Part shown: positions 17,096 to 23,280 of the stretch, one piece after another
Numbering within the stretch: the stretch's first letter is position 1
How the letters are laid out: every line of letters begins with the position of its first letter
Assembly (NCBI GenBank): GCA_905214465.1
Contig: CAJMMD010000030.1
Span: forward strand, 1 to 27,107
Direction of reading: 5' to 3'
DNA from: an uncultured bacterium
Lineage (GTDB): Bacteria; Actinomycetota; Coriobacteriia; Coriobacteriales; Coriobacteriaceae
Length of the DNA stretch: 27,107 nt
Position numbers and translations under genes: made by a program
The notes under the pieces: model-generated
Seen by the model: only the letters and a program-made list of their open reading frames with translations
Told to the model about the DNA's origin: nothing
The model's database searches: none

Positions 17096-17671
17096 GTGAG
17101 TACCCGTAGCGCCACGAACAAGCGCACGCAATCCCGCGAGGTTACCGGGGTTGCGCGCAAGTCCGCCGCATCTGCTAAGCCTGCCCGTCAGGCAGCGAGC
17201 TCTGTCCGCGTCGTGCCGGCTTCGTCTAAGGCACGCCGCAAAGAGCTCGAGAAGGGCGAGAACCTCGAGGGCCTCTCTAAAGAGGAGAAGCGCGCCCGCA
17301 AGGCTAAGCAGCGCGCCAAGGAGGATCGCATCTACACGGTGTCGAATATCCTTCTCAAGCAGGATGAGGACTACACCAAGCGCCGCCGCATCTGGTGGGC
17401 CGTGCTCGCTATCGGCATGGTGCTCGTCGTGGCCATTTGGGCCTCGCTGTACTTCGCTCCCGCTGGCATGGTGTCCAGTCCCGTCCAGATGGTCGGCATC
17501 GTTTTGTCTTACGTCGTCATTCTGGGTGACTTTATCTACGACTTCGTTCGTATTCGTCCCCTGCGCAACATGTACCGCACGCAGGCTGAGGGCATGTCCG
17601 ACAATAAGCTCAACGCCCTTATCGAGCGCGCGGCTGCCGAGGAGGACAAAAAGGACTCCAAGAAGAAATAG
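17096..17671 (+). CDS. Small membrane protein, DUF3043-like layout (tentative)
   Basis: 191-aa protein starting with GTG immediately after the purC stop, so probably co-translated. The N-terminal half is highly charged (repeated Lys/Arg/Ala, about 1-95). Two membrane segments follow (about 101-119 and 130-150), then YDFVRIRPLRNMYRT and a Lys-rich end. The basic N-terminus, two helices and RxxRN stretch recall actinobacterial DUF3043 proteins, but I am not sure of the assignment. Function unknown. A terminator follows 30 bases later. Confidence 0.75.
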   Translation: MSTRSATNKRTQSREVTGVARKSAASAKPARQAASSVRVVPASSKARRKELEKGENLEGLSKEEKRARKAKQRAKEDRIYTVSNILLKQDEDYTKRRRIWWAVLAIGMVLVVAIWASLYFAPAGMVSSPVQMVGIVLSYVVILGDFIYDFVRIRPLRNMYRTQAEGMSDNKLNALIERAAAEEDKKDSKKK

Positions 17672-17701
17672 CGTTTGCATTCATACTTATCGCTAAGATA
17701 T

Positions 17702-17732
17702 AAGGCGCGTCGTTTTTGCGGCGCGCCTTTTT
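17702..17732 (+). terminator. Intrinsic terminator after the purC unit
   Basis: AAGGCGCG (17702-17709) pairs with CGCGCCTT (17722-17729), extended inward by T-G, C-G and G-C pairs, followed by a T run. Confidence 0.92.
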
Positions 17733-17760
17733 ACTGTTCTATAGATAGATGGAGTGGCAC

Positions 17761-19041
17761 ATGATTCGAGCTGCCCTGACGGTTGAAGAAGCTCTGGAGG
17801 GCATGAAGGCCCTGGAGCCCAAGATTAAAAACTATGCGCGCCTGGTCGTCCGCAAGGGCGTAAACGTCAAGCCCGGCCAGGAAGTCGTCGTTCAGTCTCC
17901 GGTCGAGTGCGCGCCGTTTGCGCGCGTGGTGGTCGCGGAGGCCTATGACGCCGGCGCCGGCCACGTGACGGTCATTTGGGCCGATGATGCCGTGACGAGG
18001 CTCACGTACGAGCATGTCGATAAAAGCTATTTTGAGCAGACGCCCGAGTGGAAGCGCCTGCAGCTGGATTCCCTGGCCCAGGACGGTGCCTGCTTTATCT
18101 TTATCGAGGGTGCGGATCCCGCAGCCCTCAAGGGCATCGATCCAGCCAAGCCGGCCGCGGCATCCAAGGCGAGGAATACGCAGTGCAAAGTTTTCCGCCG
18201 TGGACTGGATTACAACATCAATCCGTGGTGCATCGCCGGCGCTCCGGTCGTGGCTTGGGCGCACGAGGTGTTCCCGGGAGACGCCGATGAGGTTGCAATC
18301 TATAAGCTGTGGAATGCGATTCTGCACACCGCTCGCGCCGATGGCCAGGACCCGGAGAGCGACTGGGAACTCCATGACGCCGCATTCGAAAAGAACCTGC
18401 GTTTCCTAAACGATAATCAATTTGATTGCCTGCACTACACCGCTTCGAACGGAACCGATCTGACGATTGGCATGACGAAAGGTCACGAGTGGGCCGGCGG
18501 CAAGGGCAAGACGCCCGATGGCCACCCCTTCTTCCCCAACATCCCCACCGAGGAGGTTTTTACCTCGCCTGATCGCATGCGCGCTGACGGAATCGTCTAC
18601 TCGGCCATGCCGCTCATCCACCATGGCAATAAGGTCGACGATTTTTGGATTAAGTTCGAGGGCGGCCGCGTAGTGGACTACGATGCCCGTGTGGGCAAGG
18701 CAACGCTCGCAAGCATCATCGATACTGACGAGGGCGCTGCTCACCTGGGAGAGGTCGCGCTCATCTCCAAGAACACGCCGATCCGCGAAAGTGGCGTACT
18801 GTTCTACGATACGCTCTATGACGAGAACGCTAGCTGCCATCTCGCGCTAGGTGTCGGTTTCCCCGAATGCATCGAGGGTGGGTATGACATGTCCAAGGAA
18901 GAGCTCCTGGAGCATGGCGTTAACGTCTCGAGCACGCACGTCGATTTTATGATTGGCACGGACGACATCGATATTACGGGCATTACGCCTGATGGACGTG
19001 AAGTTGTGATTTTCCAGAACGGCCAATGGAGTTGGGAATAG
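17761..19041 (+). CDS. M29-family metallo-aminopeptidase
   Basis: Predicted cytosolic aminopeptidase of the M29 (AmpS/AmpT) family, releasing N-terminal residues with two divalent metal ions. Typical elements: an N-terminal domain with ARLVVRKGVNVKPGQEVVV and DAGAGHVTVIWADD, FxGSNGTDLTIGM-like ASNGTDLTIGMTKGHEW, PNIPTEEVFTSPD, and the metal-binding C-terminal HVDFMIG (His at about 393, Asp at about 395). The ATG at 17761 is chosen because GGAG lies six bases before it; the ATG four codons upstream overlaps that region. The length of 426 aa is slightly over the usual 400-415. It is transcribed alone, between a terminator and the tRNA-Lys promoter that overlaps its 3' end. Confidence 0.93.
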   Translation: MIRAALTVEEALEGMKALEPKIKNYARLVVRKGVNVKPGQEVVVQSPVECAPFARVVVAEAYDAGAGHVTVIWADDAVTRLTYEHVDKSYFEQTPEWKRLQLDSLAQDGACFIFIEGADPAALKGIDPAKPAAASKARNTQCKVFRRGLDYNINPWCIAGAPVVAWAHEVFPGDADEVAIYKLWNAILHTARADGQDPESDWELHDAAFEKNLRFLNDNQFDCLHYTASNGTDLTIGMTKGHEWAGGKGKTPDGHPFFPNIPTEEVFTSPDRMRADGIVYSAMPLIHHGNKVDDFWIKFEGGRVVDYDARVGKATLASIIDTDEGAAHLGEVALISKNTPIRESGVLFYDTLYDENASCHLALGVGFPECIEGGYDMSKEELLEHGVNVSSTHVDFMIGTDDIDITGITPDGREVVIFQNGQWSWE

Positions 19042-19060
19042 TCCCAGACCGTGGTACAAT
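19032..19060 (+). promoter_or_regulatory. tRNA-Lys promoter
   Basis: TTGGGA (19032-19037) and TACAAT (19055-19060) with 17-bp spacing, ending nine bases before the tRNA; it overlaps the last codons of the aminopeptidase gene. Confidence 0.7.
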
Positions 19061-19069
19061 GCCACCCGC

Positions 19070-19145
19070 GGGCCGTTAGCTCAGCTGGCAGAGCAGGGGA
19101 CTTTTAATCCCAAGGTCCAGGGTTCGAACCCCTGACGGCCCACCA
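19070..19145 (+). tRNA. tRNA-Lys (anticodon TTT)
   Basis: Complete cloverleaf: acceptor GGGCCGT/ACGGCCC, anticodon loop CTTTTAA (anticodon TTT), T arm CAGGG-TTCGAAC-CCCTG, CCA encoded. From the anticodon loop to the 3' end it is part of a 48-bp repeat found again at 24667-24714, so it is the integration target of the island that follows; the tRNA is intact. Confidence 0.97.
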
Positions 19146-19148
19146 TAG
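19101..19148 (+). repeat. attL (48-bp repeat, within tRNA-Lys)
   Basis: Identical to 24667-24714. It covers the anticodon loop to just beyond CCA of tRNA-Lys; flanking bases differ on both sides. Confidence 0.93.
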
Positions 19149-19155
19149 TTTATGC

Positions 19156-19187
19156 AGGTCAGAGACGGTGCTGTCTCTGACCTTTTT
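19156..19187 (+). terminator. Terminator carried by the element just inside attL
   Basis: AGGTCAGAGAC (19156-19166), 6-nt loop, GTCTCTGACCT (19173-19183), then a T run. It replaces the original tRNA-Lys terminator, which the insertion displaced to 24719-24751. Confidence 0.92.
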
Positions 19188-19193
19188 CTTTGT

Positions 19194-19222
19194 GTACCCC
19201 GCGCGTACCCAAAACGGTACCC
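19194..19222. promoter_or_regulatory. Left arm: three GTACCC boxes (putative integrase arm sites)
   Basis: GTACCC at 19194, 19205 and 19217, all in the same orientation, spaced 11 and 12 bp. The right end (24529-24557) repeats this spacing exactly. Arm-type binding by the element's integrase is inferred. Confidence 0.65.
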
Positions 19223-19284
19223 CCTCAAATCACGTGGATTCCATAATTCTGCGCTGTCCGTAGAGGATCATAGCGTCCCGATGG

Positions 19285-19328
19285 TCGGACGGATGGATCG
19301 TTGTTGATGTGTCCGTCCATCCGTCCGA
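19285..19328. repeat. 13-bp inverted repeat
   Basis: TCGGACGGATGGA (19285-19297) and TCCATCCGTCCGA (19316-19328), perfect arms with an 18-nt spacer. It lies in the 670-bp non-coding left part of the element. The role could be protein binding or a cruciform. Confidence 0.6.
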
Positions 19329-19354
19329 AAGGGCCTAGGACAGCCCGAGTGCGC

Positions 19355-19434
19355 GCGAGCGTTCTGCGCGCTTTCGATAGCCGCAGGGGCTCCTTGGATA
19401 GCCCCAGGCTGTCGAAAGGGCGTTGAACGCTCGC
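19355..19434. other. 80-nt long nested hairpin (structured RNA or replication/transfer origin candidate)
   Basis: Three nested perfect or near-perfect stems form one rod: GCGAGCGTTC (19355-19364) with GAACGCTCGC (19425-19434); CTTTCGATAGCC (19371-19382) with GGCTGTCGAAAG (19407-19418), one T-G pair; GGGGCT (19386-19391) with AGCCCC (19400-19405) and loop CCTTGGAT. Small internal loops separate the stems. No protein is encoded. No T run follows, so it is not a simple terminator. Confidence 0.65.
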
Positions 19435-19525
19435 GGTGATATAGGGGTGTTTCTGGGGCGTGGTAATCAGCTGCCGACGCGCTGAATCTCTATTTCTTTA
19501 TCTTATATATTTATATAAAAGGGGA

Positions 19526-19697
19526 ATTGACATGAAGTCAATTATCTAACTTATCTACCTGCGGGCATCCAAGATTAAATGCCCCCTTTTGAGGGTGGGT
19601 TTAAATTGACATGAGGCCAATCGAAGTTGACATGAAGCCAATTTTTATTGACATGAAGTCAATCCTTTCTAGGGTTAATAATTGACATGAGGTCAAT
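19526..19697 (+). repeat. Iteron-like array, five copies of ATTGACATGARGYCAAT
   Basis: 17-bp copies at 19526, 19605, 19626 (first base G), 19647 and 19681, all in the same orientation, each a semi-palindrome (ATTGAC / GTCAAT around ATGAR). Copies 2-4 start exactly 21 bp apart, two helical turns. An AT-rich stretch (19495-19520) lies to the left. This is the pattern of replication iterons or of a phased repressor array. Identical units, phasing and the AT-rich flank are seen; replication function is inferred. Confidence 0.75.
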
Positions 19698-19716
19698 TAT
19701 TAACCCTGCCTTTTTT
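19671..19716 (+). terminator. Palindromic terminator containing iteron copy 5
   Basis: Perfect 16-bp arms (19671-19686 with 19692-19707) around loop ATGAG, followed by GCC and six T. The last iteron forms the centre of the stem. Confidence 0.75.
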
Positions 19717-19857
19717 GCAATGAAAAAGCCCCCGTGTCCATATCGTCTGCGTCGTTGATACGGTCGCTTCAAGCAAGAGCCCACAACGTGACGCGAATGC
19801 AGGAATGTCAGCATGAGGGGCTAATATCTAAAGAGGGGATTAGAGAAAGGCAACATC

Positions 19858-21039
19858 ATGGATGAGAACAACAGCAAACCCCAGGACGAGCAGAATCAGG
19901 AGCTCGACCTCGTTCCCGACGGAAACGACGGCGGTAAAGCGCCCTTTAAGCGGAAGATCGCCATCGGCGCCGCGGTCACGCTCGTCGTTGCGGGACTCGG
20001 GCTCGGCGGTGCATGGGCGACCGGCGCCTTCACCCCCAAACCCGAGACCGCCAAGGTCGAGGCCGGCACCGGCTCCAACAAGAAGCAGGTCTCGGATAAG
20101 GCCGAGCCGACGGTTGATTGGATCGTCAAGATCGAGGCCGAGGGCGTGACGGCCGATTCCTCGCCCCTCATCACCCGATACGTCTGCACCGACGGCGCCG
20201 AGGCGGGCACCGAGTTCTACCATGCCACGCCTGCCTCCGATGCCATCGAGGGCAAGGACAGCGTGCGTCTTACCGAGGGCACCTGGGAGATCACCGCGAT
20301 CCCCATCATCAACCCGGACGGCTCCATCACCACCCCCTCCGGCGGCGGCGAGCAGGACGTCTCAGGCGACCACAAGGGCTCCGGCTCCACCGAGTTCACC
20401 GGTGAGACAAAGCCTGCAGGGGACGTCACCCAGGACGATATCGACAAGGTCCTCGACAAGGTGAACGAGGCCGTCTCCAAGGGCGACGGCACGCTCACGG
20501 GGGATGCCGGCAAGGACGTGGTGAACAAGGTCACCGACAACGCCTCCAAGGCGCCCGCCGCCGACAAGGAGAAGGTAGAGGAGAAGAAGGACGCCGCGAC
20601 CGACAGCGCCGCGAAGGCCGAGGAAAAGAAGGCCGATGCCGTGAAGCCGTCGACGGGCTCTAACTCCGAGCCGTCCAAGTCGGACTCCAAGCCGTCCTCA
20701 GGCTCTACCTCAAAGCCCTCCCATGAGCATACGTGGCAGGCGCAGTACCGCAACGAGCCGGTGTACACCACCGAGACCTACACCATTGTCGACCAGGAGG
20801 CATGGGAGGAGCAGGTTCGCATCGGAAGCCATTTCCTGTTCTCAGACGGCCACATTTGTTATGACAGTATGGAGGCAATGAATTATCAATTTGATACTGG
20901 CTGCTCTTATTCCGTAGTAGATGACTACAAGACGATTCGCCATGAAGCGGTGACGCACCAGGGAACGCGCCAGGTGCAGACCGGAACCAAGCAGGTCCTC
21001 ACGGGCTACCGTTGCTCCGGTTGCGGTGCCTCGAAATAG
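19858..21039 (+). CDS. Membrane-anchored surface protein with Cys-rich C-terminal domain (island cargo)
   Basis: 393 aa. It has a short acidic cytoplasmic start, a basic patch (KRK, 31-33) and one membrane helix (about 34-52), so the rest should be outside. Residues about 60-175 look globular (SpaA/Ig-like strands, no clear family). Residues about 190-305 are a low-complexity Asp/Lys/Ala/Ser stalk. The C-terminal region from about 307 starts HEHTWQAQYRNEPVY and ends in YRCSGCGASK, with four Cys in all plus several His, suggesting zinc binding as in the tails of other gut Gram-positive surface proteins. AAAGG lies seven bases before the ATG. The stretch 20820-20960 is visibly AT-richer than the rest of the gene, hinting at mosaic origin. 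It is the only gene of the element on the plus strand. Function unknown; adhesion or host interaction is a guess. Confidence 0.78.
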   Translation: MDENNSKPQDEQNQELDLVPDGNDGGKAPFKRKIAIGAAVTLVVAGLGLGGAWATGAFTPKPETAKVEAGTGSNKKQVSDKAEPTVDWIVKIEAEGVTADSSPLITRYVCTDGAEAGTEFYHATPASDAIEGKDSVRLTEGTWEITAIPIINPDGSITTPSGGGEQDVSGDHKGSGSTEFTGETKPAGDVTQDDIDKVLDKVNEAVSKGDGTLTGDAGKDVVNKVTDNASKAPAADKEKVEEKKDAATDSAAKAEEKKADAVKPSTGSNSEPSKSDSKPSSGSTSKPSHEHTWQAQYRNEPVYTTETYTIVDQEAWEEQVRIGSHFLFSDGHICYDSMEAMNYQFDTGCSYSVVDDYKTIRHEAVTHQGTRQVQTGTKQVLTGYRCSGCGASK

Positions 21040-21068
21040 GCCCGAAGCGGAATAGATGGACCGGCTCT

Positions 21069-21422
21069 ATGGAACTCGACTTGAATCTATTCCATCTCAT
21101 ATCGCATTTCGGTCGATTCTACTTCGCCCTGCTCCTGATAATCCGACCGATGTACTTCGGAAAGAGGACATGTCTTTATAGGGGGGTCGGGCTGCTCGTT
21201 CTGCTTGGCGCGCTCCTGCGCCTGGCTTGCGATATCCTGCCGTATCTTGTCATGCTGGCGTGGGGTATTCCTGCCCTGTTTAGAACAGAGGGTCCCGCTC
21301 GGATTGGGCGGGACCCTCTACTTGCTACGGCAGTTACTATTACGGCTCCAGCCTTTGGCCTTGGCGTCTTTGAGGACAGCGGCGTATCGCAGCTGCAAAA
21401 CCCCGTCGACCGTGTCGATTAA
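21069..21422 (+). CDS. Possible small hydrophobic protein (doubtful)
   Basis: An open frame from the ATG at 21069 encodes about 117 residues whose first 75 are strongly hydrophobic, with two possible membrane segments (around FYFALLLIIRPMYF and LLVLLGALLRLACDILPYLVML). There is no binding site before the ATG, the frame runs through a strong hairpin at 21287-21319, and it overlaps the converging winged-helix gene by about 100 bp. It may be a remnant or chance. Confidence 0.22.
   Translation: MELDLNLFHLISHFGRFYFALLLIIRPMYFGKRTCLYRGVGLLVLLGALLRLACDILPYLVMLAWGIPALFRTEGPARIGRDPLLATAVTITAPAFGLGVFEDSGVSQLQNPVDRVD
21287..21319 (-). terminator. Hairpin ending the winged-helix operon
   Basis: AGAGGGTCCCGC (21287-21298) pairs with GCGGGACCCTCT (21308-21319), a 12-bp stem that overlaps the stop codon of the minus-strand gene. 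The T run is poor, so it may act in both directions or need a factor. Confidence 0.7.
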
Positions 21423-21827
21423 ACCTCGCCGCAATAATGCGTTCTTCGTCCGCGACATGCTGTCACTTCCGACGCCGAAGAACGTGGCCAACCCCTGGTT
21501 GGACTTCTTTAGACCACAGATCTTGTATTCCCCGCGCGTTCCGATGCGTTCGTAACGCAAAATTTCGAGCATGAGCCCAAGCTCGAGTTTACCCCGTGCG
21601 ACAAGATACAGCCAACGATTGCTTCTGTCCTCCTGCAGGATCTTTTTGGCTTCGTGCTCGACTTTACTTGCGGCGGAGCAGATATGTGGTGCTTCGGAAC
21701 CGCTGAGCTGCGCGAATTGCTTGCGTGTTATAGTGTTTGTAATTCGAATAGTCCCCTGTGGGATGCTTGGCGCCGTCGGAAGTGGTGATTCCGACGGCGC
21801 TTCTTTTTTAGGTGGATCTTCATCCAC
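21318..21827 (-). CDS. Winged-helix protein, replication-initiator-like (tentative)
   Basis: About 169 aa. The GTG at 21827 is chosen because GGAGGT lies seven bases upstream; an earlier GTG in frame overlaps that site. A Pro/Glu/Ser-rich start (to about 25) is followed by a mostly helical domain. Near 105-140 the segment KSNQGLATFFGVGSDSMSRTKNALLRRGLID reads as a helix-turn-helix with wing. It is the third gene of a tightly packed operon (two bases after the previous stop). With iteron-like repeats on the same element and a candidate antisense RNA over its 5' end, a replication-initiation or copy-control role is plausible but unproven; a plain transcription regulator is the alternative. Confidence 0.6.
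   Translation of the reverse strand: MDEDPPKKEAPSESPLPTAPSIPQGTIRITNTITRKQFAQLSGSEAPHICSAASKVEHEAKKILQEDRSNRWLYLVARGKLELGLMLEILRYERIGTRGEYKICGLKKSNQGLATFFGVGSDSMSRTKNALLRRGLIDTVDGVLQLRYAAVLKDAKAKGWSRNSNCRSK
21729..21734 (+). promoter_or_regulatory. Extended -10 box of candidate antisense RNA
   Basis: TGT-TATAGT on the plus strand (TG-N extended -10, TATAGT at 21729-21734). No good -35. It lies inside the minus-strand winged-helix gene. Confidence 0.4.
21741..21809 (+). ncRNA. Candidate antisense RNA opposite the 5' end of the winged-helix gene
   Basis: A very strong intrinsic terminator on the plus strand (GCGCCGTCGGAA 21770-21781, 7-nt loop, TTCCGACGGCGC 21789-21800, T-rich tail to 21809) lies within the first codons of a minus-strand gene, with an extended -10 box about 40 bases before the stem. 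A transcript of roughly 70 nt would be fully complementary to the early coding region of the winged-helix mRNA, the arrangement of plasmid countertranscript RNAs. The terminator is seen; transcription and function are inferred. Confidence 0.45.
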
Positions 21828-21829
21828 GG

Positions 21830-22252
21830 CTAACACCTCCGTTTCTTTTTGGGTCGACCGCCACGGGTACCGCCCACAATCATTTTTCCGTGCCTAACAA
21901 ATTCTGACTCAATTGCCGGCATATATAGCAATCCATCAGTGCCCACAAAGGCGAGTTCTGCGGCTATTAACGCATTGACGTGCTCAGCTGCGATAGTCGA
22001 CTTGCCACGCGATCCATATAGCTTTGCTGCGAGCAACTCGTTGTCGACTGGTAATGTGTGTCCCGCAGCCGATGAAGCGAGAGAGCACATCGCAAGCCAT
22101 ACGCCTATGTCCGCGTATGTTTTGTCCCCGCGAGCTGCGTACAACTGCTTGAATGCTCGGGCGTTTGACAGCGGTAGCTCGATGCGCAGCGAGGGCAGCT
22201 GTGCATTCCATGCCGCTTCGATTGCTTCATCGTCACTAATCGTGCGCCCCAT
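21830..22252 (-). CDS. Winged-helix-like protein with GGRPKKK tail (replication-associated, tentative)
   Basis: 140 aa. The ATG at 22252 overlaps the stop of the HTH gene (TAATG); the longer frame would lie inside that gene. Residues about 25-115 look like a helical domain with a wing (LPVDNELLAAKLYGSRGKS, VNALIAAELAFVGTDGLLYMP). The end, GGTRGGRPKKKRRC, resembles the Gly-Arg-Pro-Lys tails of phage and plasmid replisome-organiser or DUF1376-like proteins. It is co-transcribed with the genes on both sides. A role in replication or maintenance of the element is inferred from tail, fold pattern and neighbours. Confidence 0.6.
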   Translation of the reverse strand: MGRTISDDEAIEAAWNAQLPSLRIELPLSNARAFKQLYAARGDKTYADIGVWLAMCSLASSAAGHTLPVDNELLAAKLYGSRGKSTIAAEHVNALIAAELAFVGTDGLLYMPAIESEFVRHGKMIVGGTRGGRPKKKRRC

Positions 22253-22485
22253 TAGGCCGCGCCCTTGTCCCGCAACCCGCAGACCGCAAGCAGATCGTCG
22301 CGGTTGAGCTTCCACCGGCGCCCGATTTGGACACCGCGGATCTCGCCGCGATCGACCATTCTTAGCAGATGTTTGGCACTAATGCCGATTGCTGCTTCGG
22401 CGGTGGTGGGTGTGATGAGCAACGGTAGCGTCTCGTACGCGCCCAGGCGGAAGCGCTCCAAGATGGCCTCCTCTGACTTGTGCAT
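22252..22485 (-). CDS. Excisionase-type helix-turn-helix protein
   Basis: 77-aa protein with a MerR-like/HTH_17 DNA-binding domain: ITPTTAEAAIGISAKHLLRMVDRGEIRGVQIGRRWKLNRDDL. Such proteins act as excisionases (directing the integrase toward excision) or as small regulators. AAAGGAG lies seven bases upstream of the ATG. It is the first gene of a three-gene operon with the two winged-helix proteins and is separated from the integrase by a hairpin array and a DUF3970-like gene. The DNA-binding fold is clear; the excisionase role is likely but not shown. Confidence 0.85.
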   Translation of the reverse strand: MHKSEEAILERFRLGAYETLPLLITPTTAEAAIGISAKHLLRMVDRGEIRGVQIGRRWKLNRDDLLAVCGLRDKGAA

Positions 22486-22668
22486 AATCGACTCCTTTCT
22501 AGGCCCTATGGCCCGTTAAAGACTGCGCGGCTAATGCCGCTAAAACAAGGCTATGACGGCTGTTGGCCCCGTGCGGACCGATTTGGTGCCACAGGGTGAC
22601 AACTGGTGACATTTATGGGCGGCAGGGTTTCCGTGTCTGTTGTGGCACGGTTACAAGAACGTGGGTTT

Positions 22669-22774
22669 CGCCCCGCAGGGCGCCGGGTTTTAGGGCAGAG
22701 CCCTAACAAGCGCCGAACCGTAGGTTTCGGCGTGTACGCGGACGGGCAAAACGCAGTTTTGTACGGCAGCGTAC
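22669..22774. repeat. Tandem array of five small hairpins
   Basis: In 106 bp: CGCCC-CGCA-GGGCG (22669-22682); TTAGGGC-AGA-GCCCTAA (22690-22706); CGCCGAACC-GTA-GGTTTCGGCG (22711-22732, one bulged T); CAAAAC-GCA-GTTTTG (22747-22761); GTACG-GCAG-CGTAC (22761-22774). All have 3-4 nt loops, mostly containing GCA, GTA or AGA. The region 22486-22894 between the HTH gene and the DUF3970-like gene has an open plus frame, but it is made of these palindromes and looks non-coding. It could be a structured RNA, an origin of transfer or a single-strand origin. Confidence 0.7.
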
Positions 22775-22861
22775 GACTCTTGCGTATTTCGAAAAACTAC
22801 CCTTACGGCCATTTCGCCCGACTTCGTATGTCCCGCTCCAAACGGTGGGTTTCCGTGCTCG

Positions 22862-22894
22862 GGCCCGCCTTTCGCCTTCGCCGAAAGGCGGGCC
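22862..22894. terminator. Strong hairpin after the DUF3970-like gene
   Basis: GGCCCGCCTTTCG (22862-22874) pairs with CGAAAGGCGGGCC (22882-22894), a 13-bp stem immediately after the minus-strand stop. There is no T run; probably a transcript end or part of the hairpin array. Confidence 0.6.
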
Positions 22895-23104
22895 TTATGA
22901 CGGATCGTCTAGGGATGCTTTTTCAAGGTTGGCAAGCATCCAGCCCATGACCTTATCCTCGTCCAGTTCGAGATAGACCCGACAGCCTTCCTCATCTCTG
23001 TTGCGATAGGGCTTCGAGCGCCTGACGACATAGCCTGCCCTTTCCAGCTGGTCTGCCAAGCAGTCGACCTCAGCGGTTTCGCCGCTTATCCTGAATTCGA
23101 GCAT
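22895..23104 (-). CDS. DUF3970-like small protein
   Basis: 69 aa. The segment RRSKPYRNRDEEGCRVYLELDED matches the SKPYxNR...RVYLD pattern of DUF3970, a family of small proteins found on mobile elements whose function is not known; the N-terminus MLEFRISGETAEVDCLADQLERAG fits the usual first strand and helix. GGAGG lies seven bases before the ATG. It is downstream of the integrase in the same direction, 176 bp away; the gap 23105-23280 holds no gene. Confidence 0.75.
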   Translation of the reverse strand: MLEFRISGETAEVDCLADQLERAGYVVRRSKPYRNRDEEGCRVYLELDEDKVMGWMLANLEKASLDDPS

Positions 23105-23280
23105 GATTCACCTCCGTTTCATTGTCCCAATAGTCCGACTGGTCTTTATAAGAAACAGCTGTCTAGCTGGTCTTTTGCTCGAATTAGAGCCGATTTGCGG
23201 CGCTAAAGAAGAGCTCGTGGAGCCGATGGACGGTCTTTGTTATTCAGGGGCAAATAAAGGCATCTGAACGTCATGTAGCC

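Noticed and set aside
16106..17680. 524-codon minus-strand ORF opposite purC and the small membrane protein
   Set aside because: It spans two clear plus-strand genes and a GTG start junction; composition is that of a reverse-strand shadow.
19526..19697. CRISPR array
   Set aside because: Repeats are 17 bp, unevenly spaced (79, 21, 21, 34 bp) with gaps too short for spacers, and there are no cas genes.
22606..22950. Plus-strand ORF of 114 codons over the hairpin array
   Set aside because: It is composed largely of palindromes, has no binding site and overlaps the end of the DUF3970-like gene.
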